Shown here one piece after another: positions 1 through 5,778 of a stretch of 5,778 nucleotides of DNA. This DNA comes from Clostridium sp. CAG:411 (GTDB taxonomy: Bacteria > Bacillota > Clostridia > Lachnospirales > Lachnospiraceae): positions 1 to 5,778 of the forward strand of contig FR899637.1 in assembly GCA_000437275.1 (NCBI GenBank). The letters run 5' to 3'. Within the stretch, counting starts at the first letter, position 1, and every line of letters starts with the position of its first letter. Made by a program: the position numbers and the translations under genes. The notes under the pieces were generated by a model. That model was not told the origin of the DNA. It searched no databases and worked only from the letters and a program-made list of their open reading frames with translations.

Positions 1-2
1 GG

Positions 3-644
3 CTGAAGATTCCGAGAGATTATTTTCTTTGTGCGGAGGAGCAAGAAGGAGAAATGTCTCAGCTATTTTTGAATCAGTTTTTAGTGCATCGGGGATTTGT
101 ATATTACGAATTGCAAAATATGGACAGTGGGAAGTACGAAATCATAAAAAGACAGTTAAAGAAAGGTGCGAAAGAAAAGGTAATCTATACTTGCAAAGAA
201 GATAGTAGCATGGTGGAAAGTTTGCAGGCTTCTGGAAATTATTTATATTTTACGGTATCTCATTTATTTGAGGAAAAGTATCTACAAGATATTTGTGCCT
301 ATCACATTGGAAAAGGTAAAACAGATGTATTACAAAAGCAAATTTCTATTGCAGGAGGGATTACTGCGTATGATGAAACTGTCTATTATCCAAGTGAAGG
401 TGTGTTGCATTGTATTGGAAAGGATGGAAAAAAGAAACAGGTAATGAAATTGCCGGAAGATGGGAAAATGACAGTATATGTAAATGCTAAATATATTTCC
501 CTAGATAATATCAATAAACTTAATTTGGATGAAAAGACGAAACAAGAGGATCGATACAAAAAGCGCTGTATTTATTTATATGACAAAGAGAGCGGCAAAT
601 TGCTTACAACATTTAAGACAAAAATTCGGATGTTTTTTATTTAG
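3..644 (+). CDS. beta-propeller-like protein, 5' partial and frameshifted
   Basis: The visible frame is open from the left edge (codon at 3) to TAG at 642-644, giving 213 residues. The ATG at 54 is an unlikely start. Its AGGAG (47-51) lies only 2 nt upstream, and the 17 codons before it read as ordinary protein (LKIPRDYFLCAEEQ...), so the gene most likely begins outside the window. The protein has repeated short beta-strand blocks with aromatic pairs (FVYYEL, NYLYFTV, TVYYPSEG, CIYLYDKESGKLL), each followed by a charged turn. This pattern resembles bacterial DUF5050-type or other beta-propeller domains, but no catalytic motif is visible. The last residues before the stop (TKIRMFFI) do not continue the strand pattern, whereas the -1 frame does, so this copy is probably truncated by a 1-nt loss. 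It lies first in the visible part of an ABC-transporter operon and could be an accessory or sensor protein. That role is inferred from position only. Confidence 0.6.
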   Translation: MKIPRDYFLCAEEQEGEMSQLFLNQFLVHRGFVYYELQNMDSGKYEIIKRQLKKGAKEKVIYTCKEDSSMVESLQASGNYLYFTVSHLFEEKYLQDICAYHIGKGKTDVLQKQISIAGGITAYDETVYYPSEGVLHCIGKDGKKKQVMKLPEDGKMTVYVNAKYISLDNINKLNLDEKTKQEDRYKKRCIYLYDKESGKLLTTFKTKIRMFFI

Positions 645-760
645 GCTATTCGCATCTTATCTTAGGTGGGGACAGTGGAGAGGAGTTTCAGTTGCTTTCA
701 GTGGAACAACTTCAGGAAAAGAATCCAGATTGGAAGTCATTACAATTAAGAGAAGAGTAA
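617..760 (+). pseudogene. out-of-frame C-terminal continuation of the propeller-like gene
   Basis: In the -1 frame, codons from 617 to the TAA at 758-760 encode 47 residues beginning DKNSDVFYLGYSHLILGG and ending SLQLREE. This continues the strand-and-turn style of the upstream protein, and its stop overlaps the Shine-Dalgarno sequence of the permease, as expected for a real 3' gene end in an operon. The -1 frame is closed upstream by TAA at 614-616, so the crossover must fall between 617 and 641. Restoring one A in the A5 run at 620-624 joins the frames smoothly as TTFKTKNSDVFYLGY. Possible explanations are a 1-nt deletion, a sequencing or assembly error, or slippage during expression. The segment has no start or ribosome binding site of its own, so it is not an independent gene. 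Confidence 0.65.
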
Positions 761-764
761 GGAG
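759..764 (+). promoter_or_regulatory. ribosome binding site of the permease gene
   Basis: AAGGAG lies 9 nt before the TTG at 774 and overlaps the stop codon of the preceding reading frame. It decides the TTG start. The nearby ATG at 779-781 is in another frame and gives only a short peptide. Confidence 0.75.
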
Positions 765-773
765 ATTGGAGCA

Positions 774-2747
774 TTGGAATGCAAAAGAATAATTTCGGAG
801 AAAAAGATATGGCTGCTTGTTTTGGTTTTGTTTGTGATCAATCTATTACTTTTTGCAAGTTTACAGATGGAACATTCTAAGATTGGTAATATATGGAGTT
901 ATAAAAGTGCAAAATATAAACTGGAAAAGATGACTGATGCTGAAAAGGAAAAAACGAAAAAGCAACAATTTTTACAGATAGCACTCTATCAGCAAAAAGC
1001 AAAGGATTATCGCAAGGACTATACCAAAAAGATAGAGCGCATTCGGGCGGATGCGGATTCTATGCAAGGCATTTCTATATTTCAGAAAAGACATTCATTT
1101 GCACAAAAAAATATGGAAAAAACAGTGCGGGATTTTCAAAATGTGAAAACAATTGCATTGGAAGAAGGAGAGGACTTGGGAATTGAAGGCGTGACACAGT
1201 ACTGGTATTGGACGGTTGCCGTATTAATCTTTGGATTTGTTTTGGTAAGCAAGCTTAATTTACGGGAACAGACCAGCTTATCCTATGTGATCCGATCTTC
1301 TTATGCAGGTAGGGAAAAGTTATGTTGGAAACAGCTTCGGTTATTGTTTGGAAGTACGGTGATGTTTGGAAGCCTGCTATGGATTTCACTGCTTATTTTT
1401 TCCTGTGTGTTATATGGTTTTGATGTAAATTGGAATAGGTCATTACAGTCTATTCCGCTATTTGCAAATGTGACGTTTCATTGCAGAATATGGCAGGGAT
1501 TGCTTTTACAAGGTGCGATTGGAATTTTAGGTGCTTTGGTAGGTATACTTGTTATGTATGTTTTGGTCTTGGTCCTAAACCACCGTCAGATCATTTATGC
1601 AAGTATGGCGTTTCTTTATGGAGTCGGCTATTTTTTCAGTAAAGCATTTGTGAATGGAAAAAAAGGAGAAGTGCTAGGCTTGTGTAATTTCTACACATTC
1701 TTAAAACCGGGACAAATCCTTACAGAGTATCATAATTATAATTGGTTTGGAATACCTTTGGGAACGCTGAAAGTATTTTTGATGGTTGCAATTGGTATGA
1801 TTCTGTTTAGTAGTATTGTCAGTATTTTATTAAGTAAATTTTGCTATTTGAGTCAAAAAAAGAGTTCCTTTGTGTTACCAATATCCTTGGAGTGGCAGGG
1901 GAAATCGATTTTAGGGTTAGAGGTAAAGCAGTTATTATGGGACCGAAAAGGGATTTGGCTTCTTATGTTTTCTATGTTGGTTATGCGTTTCCTTTCGGTA
2001 CAGGCACCTGTTAGTTATAATGGGGAACAGCGTGCATTAAACGCATTCTATAGGGAGTATGGTGGTGTGATGGATGATCGTTTTTATGCACGGTTAGACG
2101 AAATGCAAACAACATATGTTCAATTGCAAAACCAAAGCAAGCAGAATGAAGAAGGGAATAAGGCTGGAAAGATAGGGAAAGAAAAGTATCAGGCAAAAGT
2201 ATATGAACTGCAAAAGAAAATGGAAGCGTATGGAATTGTGGAACCTATAGAGAAAAAAGTAAAAAGATTAGAGAAATTACAACAATGCGGGAAAAAGGTT
2301 TCTTTTGTAGAAGAACGAGGTTATGAGCATTTGAAAAATAAGACTGGAAAAAGAAAATGGGAAACACCAATCTTTTTATTACTTGTTTTTGCATTGCAGT
2401 TAGGGATGATATCTGATTTGAAAAATAAAAGTTGGCGCCAATCCCTGCGGGCTACATATAAAGGAAGAAATTATGTGTTTTGGAAAAAAGGAATCCTGCT
2501 TTTTATGGTTAGTTTCGTGTTTTGTCTGTTGCTTTATGCAGTTGATGTATACAGTATTAATCAGGTCTACCCGTTGCAACAATGGAATGCACCAATCGCC
2601 AGTTTGCAACTGGGAAAAAATGTATGGATAAATGTATCCATTGGATGTTATTTTCTAACATATTATATGGTAAGAGCGTGCTTGTATGCTTTACTAGGAT
2701 TGAGCATTTATTTGGTGCAATATAAAAAGAGGGTACAAAAAAATTAA
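774..2747 (+). CDS. ABC-2 type transporter permease with two related modules
   Basis: This is a 657-residue integral membrane protein, predicted to be the membrane part of an exporter powered by the next gene's ATPase. The TTG start is chosen because AAGGAG sits 9 nt upstream and the frame then opens with a basic stretch and a hydrophobic helix. Likely membrane segments lie near residues 12-30, 143-159, 190-214, 240-268, 271-290, 331-354, 393-409, 531-548, 573-592 and 618-647. Charged, helix-rich loops of about 110-120 residues follow the first (31-142) and the seventh (411-530) segments, as in ABC-2 permeases with a large extracytoplasmic domain. The two halves resemble each other. E2-K4 plus IWLL (12-15) matches E383-K385 plus IWLL (394-397), and R174-Y177-G179-R180-W185-K186 matches R559-Y562-G564-R565-W570-K571. 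The second half is shorter and lacks counterparts of segments 5 and 6. There is no Walker motif. The substrate is unknown; antimicrobial peptide export or resistance is possible but unproven. Confidence 0.8.
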   Translation: MECKRIISEKKIWLLVLVLFVINLLLFASLQMEHSKIGNIWSYKSAKYKLEKMTDAEKEKTKKQQFLQIALYQQKAKDYRKDYTKKIERIRADADSMQGISIFQKRHSFAQKNMEKTVRDFQNVKTIALEEGEDLGIEGVTQYWYWTVAVLIFGFVLVSKLNLREQTSLSYVIRSSYAGREKLCWKQLRLLFGSTVMFGSLLWISLLIFSCVLYGFDVNWNRSLQSIPLFANVTFHCRIWQGLLLQGAIGILGALVGILVMYVLVLVLNHRQIIYASMAFLYGVGYFFSKAFVNGKKGEVLGLCNFYTFLKPGQILTEYHNYNWFGIPLGTLKVFLMVAIGMILFSSIVSILLSKFCYLSQKKSSFVLPISLEWQGKSILGLEVKQLLWDRKGIWLLMFSMLVMRFLSVQAPVSYNGEQRALNAFYREYGGVMDDRFYARLDEMQTTYVQLQNQSKQNEEGNKAGKIGKEKYQAKVYELQKKMEAYGIVEPIEKKVKRLEKLQQCGKKVSFVEERGYEHLKNKTGKRKWETPIFLLLVFALQLGMISDLKNKSWRQSLRATYKGRNYVFWKKGILLFMVSFVFCLLLYAVDVYSINQVYPLQQWNAPIASLQLGKNVWINVSIGCYFLTYYMVRACLYALLGLSIYLVQYKKRVQKN

Positions 2748-2750
2748 GTC

Positions 2751-2755
2751 AGGAG
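2751..2755 (+). promoter_or_regulatory. ribosome binding site of the ATPase gene
   Basis: AGGAG lies 10 nt upstream of the ATG at 2766, within the 18-nt gap after the permease stop. It supports independent translation within one operon. Confidence 0.75.
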
Positions 2756-2765
2756 AACGAGAACA

Positions 2766-3638
2766 ATGGAACTAAAACTGGAACATGTAACAAAGCAGTA
2801 TAAAGATAAAATAGCGTTGGATGATTTCTCTATTACATTAACACCGGGAATTTATGGTATTTTGGGTGAAAATGGTGCAGGAAAAAGTACCTTAATGAAT
2901 TTGATCACAGATAATAGCAAACGTACAAGTGGAAATATTTTGTTGGATGGCAAGGAAATATTGCACATGGGTGCAGAATATCGTAGACACATTGGTTATA
3001 TGCCACAACAACAGGGTGAGTATCCAAATTTTTCTGCGTTATCTTTTCTTCTATATATGGCGGAAGCTAAGGGGATAAAGAAAAAGCAGGCACGAAAAGA
3101 AGCGGAAGAATTGTTGGAGCTAGTCAATTTGGATGATGTAAAAAAGAAAAAAGTAAATACCTTTTCAGGTGGAATGAAGCAAAGAGTTATGTTGGCACAG
3201 GCACTTTTAGGAGGTCCAGATATATTATTGCTGGATGAGCCTACGGCAGGATTAGATCCGAAGGAGCGAATCCGTATTCGAAATTTAATTTTAAAGCTGT
3301 CAAAGCAAAAGATTATATTACTTGCCACCCATGTAGTCAGTGATATTGCATGTATTGCAGATAAGGTGTTGCTTTTAAAACAGGGAAAGCTATTGCGTGT
3401 AGATACGCCAAATGCATTAATCCAGTCTATGGAACATAAGGTTTGGGAATGTAAATGTCCGAAAGAGCAGATTGAGGAAATGCAGATAAGGTATCCATAT
3501 GGAAATCTAGAACAGAGAAAGGATGGGGTATATATGCGCATCATATCAGAACAGAAAGAAGATAGCTTTACGTTGGAAGCAACACATATGGATTTGGAGG
3601 ATGTGTATCTTTATTATTGTGCAGATGCAAAAGGATAA
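2766..3638 (+). CDS. ABC transporter ATP-binding protein
   Basis: This 290-residue cytoplasmic ATPase would drive transport through the adjacent permease. Motifs appear in the standard order: Walker A GENGAGKST (34-42), a Q-loop at MPQQQ (79-83), signature FSGGMKQR (133-140), Walker B ILLLDEP (153-159) with catalytic E158, D-loop AGLD (161-164) and H-loop H189 in LLATHV. All key residues are intact, so the protein should hydrolyse ATP. The nucleotide-binding domain ends near residue 215. A C-terminal extension of about 75 residues finishes with LEDVYLYY, an ending seen in ATPases of ABC-2 exporters in the broad CcmA/bacitracin-resistance-like group. Length and layout are normal for that group. 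There is one nucleotide-binding domain per polypeptide, so two copies probably dimerise on the single two-module permease. Membership of the ABC superfamily is certain; the transported substrate is not known. Confidence 0.95.
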   Translation: MELKLEHVTKQYKDKIALDDFSITLTPGIYGILGENGAGKSTLMNLITDNSKRTSGNILLDGKEILHMGAEYRRHIGYMPQQQGEYPNFSALSFLLYMAEAKGIKKKQARKEAEELLELVNLDDVKKKKVNTFSGGMKQRVMLAQALLGGPDILLLDEPTAGLDPKERIRIRNLILKLSKQKIILLATHVVSDIACIADKVLLLKQGKLLRVDTPNALIQSMEHKVWECKCPKEQIEEMQIRYPYGNLEQRKDGVYMRIISEQKEDSFTLEATHMDLEDVYLYYCADAKG

Positions 3639-3639
3639 G

Positions 3640-3819
3640 TTTGGTGACTTTTGCTTCGACATGGTGACATCTATTGATTTTCTTATTATATTTGTTCTGA
3701 AAATTGTCGCAAGTCAATGAGGTATGCCTTTAATGTTTTTGAATCTAAGCGTTTTTGTGTCTTGCTTTTATTTTGCAATGGGTGGAACTGAGAAAAAAGA
3801 TAGAATTGTAAAAAGATAA
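3640..3819 (+). pseudogene. possible decayed membrane-protein remnant
   Basis: Directly after the ATPase stop, the frame from 3640 to TAA at 3817-3819 is interrupted only by a TGA at 3718-3720. It reads as two hydrophobic stretches (IDFLIIFVLKIVA and MPLMFLNLSVFVSCFYFAMGG) followed by a basic tail (TEKKDRIVKR), as at the end of a membrane protein. Neither candidate ATG (3661, 3724) has a well-spaced ribosome binding site. It could be the remains of a third operon gene. AT-rich DNA yields hydrophobic chance translations easily, so this call is weak. Confidence 0.22.
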
Positions 3820-3862
3820 GTCGTATAGAGCATCTTGTCTCCAATTGTATTGCTCCTATTAG

Positions 3863-3897
3863 ATTGGTGTGTTACAACTATAGTTTACCACAACAAT
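3863..3897. repeat. imperfect 35-bp inverted repeat, possible operator
   Basis: The left arm ATTGGTGTGTTACA (3863-3876) and the right arm TTTACCACAACAAT (3884-3897) pair at 11 of 14 positions around a 7-nt centre. The inner core also contains the palindrome ACTATAGT (3877-3884). The repeat lies about 75-100 bp upstream of the promoter-like region of the LRR gene. No T run follows on either strand, which argues against a terminator. A regulator binding site or an RNA stem is possible; the function is unknown. Confidence 0.45.
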
Positions 3898-3970
3898 ATA
3901 TCCTAAAAGTATACTCTTTTGAGTACATCAATTAGACAAAATGTAGAAAATTAAAAAAAATAAAAAAATA

Positions 3971-4003
3971 TCGTCATATGTCGTAAAAAAATGGTAATAT
4001 AAT
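3971..4003 (+). promoter_or_regulatory. promoter-like region for the LRR gene
   Basis: A perfect TATAAT lies at 3998-4003 but has no good -35 at 17 nt. An overlapping option is TAATAT (3995-4000) with an extended TG at 3992-3993, 18 nt downstream of TCGTCA (3971-3976), which matches the TTGACA consensus at four of six positions. An A-rich tract (3951-3970) directly upstream resembles an UP element. Transcription would start near 4008-4010, giving a leader of about 75 nt. The exact hexamers are uncertain in such AT-rich DNA. Confidence 0.45.
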
Positions 4004-4022
4004 ATAGTATTTTCGTAAAAAA
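3981..4022 (+). repeat. direct repeat TCGTAAAAAA flanking the -10 region
   Basis: The 10-mer TCGTAAAAAA occurs at 3981-3990 and again at 4013-4022, 32 bp apart (about three helical turns). A further TCGT lies at 3971, exactly 10 bp before the first copy. The copies bracket the predicted -10 element, so a repressor site is conceivable, though A-rich repeats can arise by chance. Confidence 0.35.
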
Positions 4023-4071
4023 GGAAATGTTTTGCAAAGTATGGAAAATTATGAAAGAGAAGGAAATGAAA

Positions 4072-4076
4072 AGGAG
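4072..4076 (+). promoter_or_regulatory. ribosome binding site of the LRR gene
   Basis: AGGAG lies 8 nt upstream of the ATG at 4085. The spacing is near ideal and fixes this start, which also opens directly into a signal peptide. Confidence 0.8.
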
Positions 4077-4084
4077 AGATTTTT

Positions 4085-5778
4085 ATGACAAAAAACAAAA
4101 GAGTAACGAAAAGGATTGGTTGTTGTTTGCTGGCAGGGGTTGTTGCTGCATCGACAGTTATGCCGTTTAGCCCTAGTATGGAGGCAAATGCTTTTAGTAC
4201 GATTACAGTAGATAGGGGGAATATAGTAGTTTCAAGACCATATTTTTTAGGATTGCAAGATTTGTATGAATGGTGTAGTTTTATTGATAAGAAAATAAAT
4301 AAGACGCCAGATTCTGTTTATAATCATGCTGTTTATGATGCAACTTTATTGTATAGTAATACGTTGATTGCAACTGACAAAAATGGAAATGACTGGTATG
4401 GAGATTGCGTAATTTTTACTTTTGGTGGGCCTCATAATATCCATGGGAATACAGGTAATATGCCTGTTTTTGTAAATGTAAGGTGCGAGAAGAATCCTAC
4501 AGGAGTGACTGAGGGAACAATGCCAAAAGGCGCCGATGTGGAGTACAATGGAAAGACCATATTTGCACCAGCAGTAGAAATTGGTACAAATGCTTTGGGA
4601 ACAACGGCCATTAAAAAACTTTATGTGCCGGAAACTTATAAGCTTATTGCTGATGCGGCTTTTAAAGAGAGAGATACTTTAGAAAAAGTTACATTTTTAA
4701 ATGAAGATGGGAAAACTGAAAACCATGGTTCTAACTTAAGGGAAATCGGTGATGAATCTTTTGCTGGTTGTTCTAGTTTAAAAGATGCTATTGTGCCGAT
4801 TCAACTACTTGAAATTGAGGATAGTCGGTTAAATAGTAATTATTATATAAATGAGTATAGAGCTATGGGAAAGGGGGTATTCAAAGATTGTAAAGCTTTA
4901 AAAAATATTACGATTAATGCTGAGGACAAAAATATAGTTATACCAGCCTCTTTATTTGCTGATTGCGAAAATATTAGTAATATTAATATTAGGGCGAAAA
5001 ATGCAATTATTTGTGATAGTGCGTTTGCTGGTGCAGGAGCAAATAATTTAAAAAACTTTACATTGGATTGTGATGCGAAGATTGGAAGTTATGTGTTTAG
5101 TAATAATGGAGCATTGGAGCATGTAATATTTAATGGACAGGTAGATTTTGAAGAAATAGATTCTGATTCAAAGTATGTTGCAAGTAAAGCTGTGTTTTAT
5201 AAATCGTTTTTACATAAAAGTGATAAAGATACAGCAGTGGAATTTAACGGAAATGTAGAGGTTAAGTTGCCTGAAAGTTGTTTCAGTTCAACAGGATATT
5301 TGAATAAAATTGTATATGGAAATAAAGTGGAGCAAATTGAAGTCGGTGCATATGCTTTTGAAAATACGGGTATTACAGATTTAAAATTTACAGGAAAGAA
5401 TGTTTCCATTAATGAAAATGGTCTTGCAGGACTGGCCAATACAAAAAGTGTTGCCTTTGAAAATACAAATAGGACTTCATTTTGTGCAAATGCTTTTGGT
5501 AAGACAGATGCGCAGAAGACTATAACGTCAGCAGTTAGTAAGCTTAGTATAAACTCTAAAATAGTCAGTCTTTGTTCCTTTGAAACAATCCAAAAGGGGG
5601 CCAGTTTGGTATTAGGAAATAATGTATTAAAATTTTCTTGGGGAAATGAAAATAATGGATGCAAGATAGGCGGTATTAGTAACGTATATGTTACTAATAA
5701 AGATACAGAACTTTATGGCTATGAATGTATACCGAATGAAGAGTATAACTTTTATGGTTATGCAGGAACAAGGTATCA
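4085..5778 (+). CDS. secreted leucine-rich-repeat (BspA-like, LRR_5) protein, 3' partial
   Basis: This frame is open from ATG 4085 to the right edge, giving 564 codons, and the stop lies beyond the window. Residues 1-36 form a signal peptide with a basic start (TKNKRVTKR), a hydrophobic core (11-28) and a probable signal peptidase I cut after A-N-A (34-36). Residues 37-185 are a non-repeat region with cysteines at 64, 108 and 134. From about 188 there are roughly ten units of the LRR_5/BspA type with core I-x-x-x-A/S-F-x-x-C/N-x-x-L-x-x-h-x-h, for example IGDESFAGCSSL (221-232), KGVFKDCKALKNI (263-275), PASLFADCENISNI (287-300) and VGAYAFENTGI (420-430). The spacing is irregular, with inserts near 240-260 and 352-394. 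YNFYGYAGTRY (554-564) resembles the I-Y-G-Y-x-G-S motif that often closes such LRR domains. Known relatives are surface or secreted proteins of host-associated bacteria, implicated in adhesion and binding; any cell-wall anchor would lie outside the window. It has its own promoter-like region and is probably not part of the ABC operon. Confidence 0.88.
   Translation, partial: MTKNKRVTKRIGCCLLAGVVAASTVMPFSPSMEANAFSTITVDRGNIVVSRPYFLGLQDLYEWCSFIDKKINKTPDSVYNHAVYDATLLYSNTLIATDKNGNDWYGDCVIFTFGGPHNIHGNTGNMPVFVNVRCEKNPTGVTEGTMPKGADVEYNGKTIFAPAVEIGTNALGTTAIKKLYVPETYKLIADAAFKERDTLEKVTFLNEDGKTENHGSNLREIGDESFAGCSSLKDAIVPIQLLEIEDSRLNSNYYINEYRAMGKGVFKDCKALKNITINAEDKNIVIPASLFADCENISNINIRAKNAIICDSAFAGAGANNLKNFTLDCDAKIGSYVFSNNGALEHVIFNGQVDFEEIDSDSKYVASKAVFYKSFLHKSDKDTAVEFNGNVEVKLPESCFSSTGYLNKIVYGNKVEQIEVGAYAFENTGITDLKFTGKNVSINENGLAGLANTKSVAFENTNRTSFCANAFGKTDAQKTITSAVSKLSINSKIVSLCSFETIQKGASLVLGNNVLKFSWGNENNGCKIGGISNVYVTNKDTELYGYECIPNEEYNFYGYAGTRY

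Larger units (their letters stand above)
3639..4084. other. intergenic region between the ABC operon and the LRR gene
   Basis: This 446-nt stretch has no gene I can support with confidence. Its left part holds the possible decayed frame described separately. Its middle holds a 35-bp imperfect inverted repeat (3863-3897) and a small hairpin, TACTC-TTTT-GAGTA (3912-3925), with no T run behind it. Its right part is very A-rich (about 3951-3970) and leads into a promoter-like region. I found no hairpin followed by a T tract that would make a convincing terminator for the upstream operon; the best weak candidate is AAGC...GCTT with TTTATTTT behind it, around 3748-3775. No tRNA, riboswitch or CRISPR structure was recognised. 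Confidence 0.6.

Noticed and set aside
54..56. ATG at 54 as the true start of the first gene
   Set aside because: The AGGAG is only 2 nt away, too close for a normal ribosome binding site, and the frame is open and protein-like back to the window edge.
529..792. Forward ORF of 87 codons overlapping the end of the first gene and the start of the permease
   Set aside because: Its translation is rich in arginine, tryptophan and serine with no domain pattern. The -1 frame stopping at 758-760 explains the stretch better.
2011..2196. Short reverse-strand ORFs inside the permease (also 2400-2609)
   Set aside because: Both are antisense to a well-supported membrane protein and show no domain or start signal.
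2996..3544. Reverse-strand ORF of 182 codons inside the ATPase gene
   Set aside because: It lies fully antisense to a gene with all ABC motifs. Its phenylalanine- and serine-rich translation is typical of the complement of lysine-rich coding DNA.
3912..3925. Hairpin TACTC-TTTT-GAGTA as terminator of the ABC operon
   Set aside because: The stem is only 5 bp, AT-rich, nearly 275 nt after the ATPase stop, and is followed by CATCAATTAG rather than a T run.
4121..4126. Cys-Cys at residues 13-14 of the LRR protein as a lipoprotein site
   Set aside because: The cysteines lie at the start of the hydrophobic core with no lipobox before them; the A-N-A site at 34-36 fits a signal peptidase I cut.
5197..5664. 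Reverse-strand ORF of 155 codons inside the LRR gene
   Set aside because: It is antisense to clear repeat units, with no ribosome binding site or recognisable domain.

Overview
The window is AT-rich. It has strong AGGAG-type ribosome binding sites, short intergenic gaps and a Gram-positive style signal peptide, and it carries a BspA-like leucine-rich-repeat surface protein. Together these suggest a low-GC Firmicute, most likely an anaerobic gut Clostridium relative such as a Lachnospiraceae member. The lineage is inferred from style and gene content, not from a marker gene.

Layout. Positions 1-3638 hold three genes on the + strand that read as one operon. (1) The 3' part of a gene for a beta-propeller-like protein enters from the left edge. 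Its frame breaks at a short A tract near 620-624, and the natural C-terminus continues in the -1 frame to a stop at 758-760. (2) A 657-residue ABC-2 type permease starts at a TTG codon (774) and looks like two related permease modules fused head to tail. (3) A 290-residue ABC ATPase (2766-3638) has all canonical motifs. The gaps are 13 and 18 nt, each with its own Shine-Dalgarno sequence. The permease and ATPase should form one exporter, possibly for a peptide, antibiotic or lipid. The substrate cannot be read from the sequence.

Positions 3639-4084 are a 446-nt gap. It holds a possible decayed hydrophobic reading frame (3640-3819), an imperfect 35-bp inverted repeat (3863-3897), an A-rich tract, a promoter-like region (3971-4003) and a 10-bp direct repeat around it. 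No convincing rho-independent terminator was found after the ATPase.

Positions 4085-5778 hold the first 564 codons of a secreted leucine-rich-repeat protein. It has a signal peptide, a non-repeat N-terminal region and about ten LRR_5-like units, and it runs off the right edge. It has its own promoter-like region and is probably a separate transcription unit.

I see no clear new biological system. The items most worth a second look are the frameshift in the first gene, the internal duplication in the permease and the inverted repeat upstream of the surface protein.
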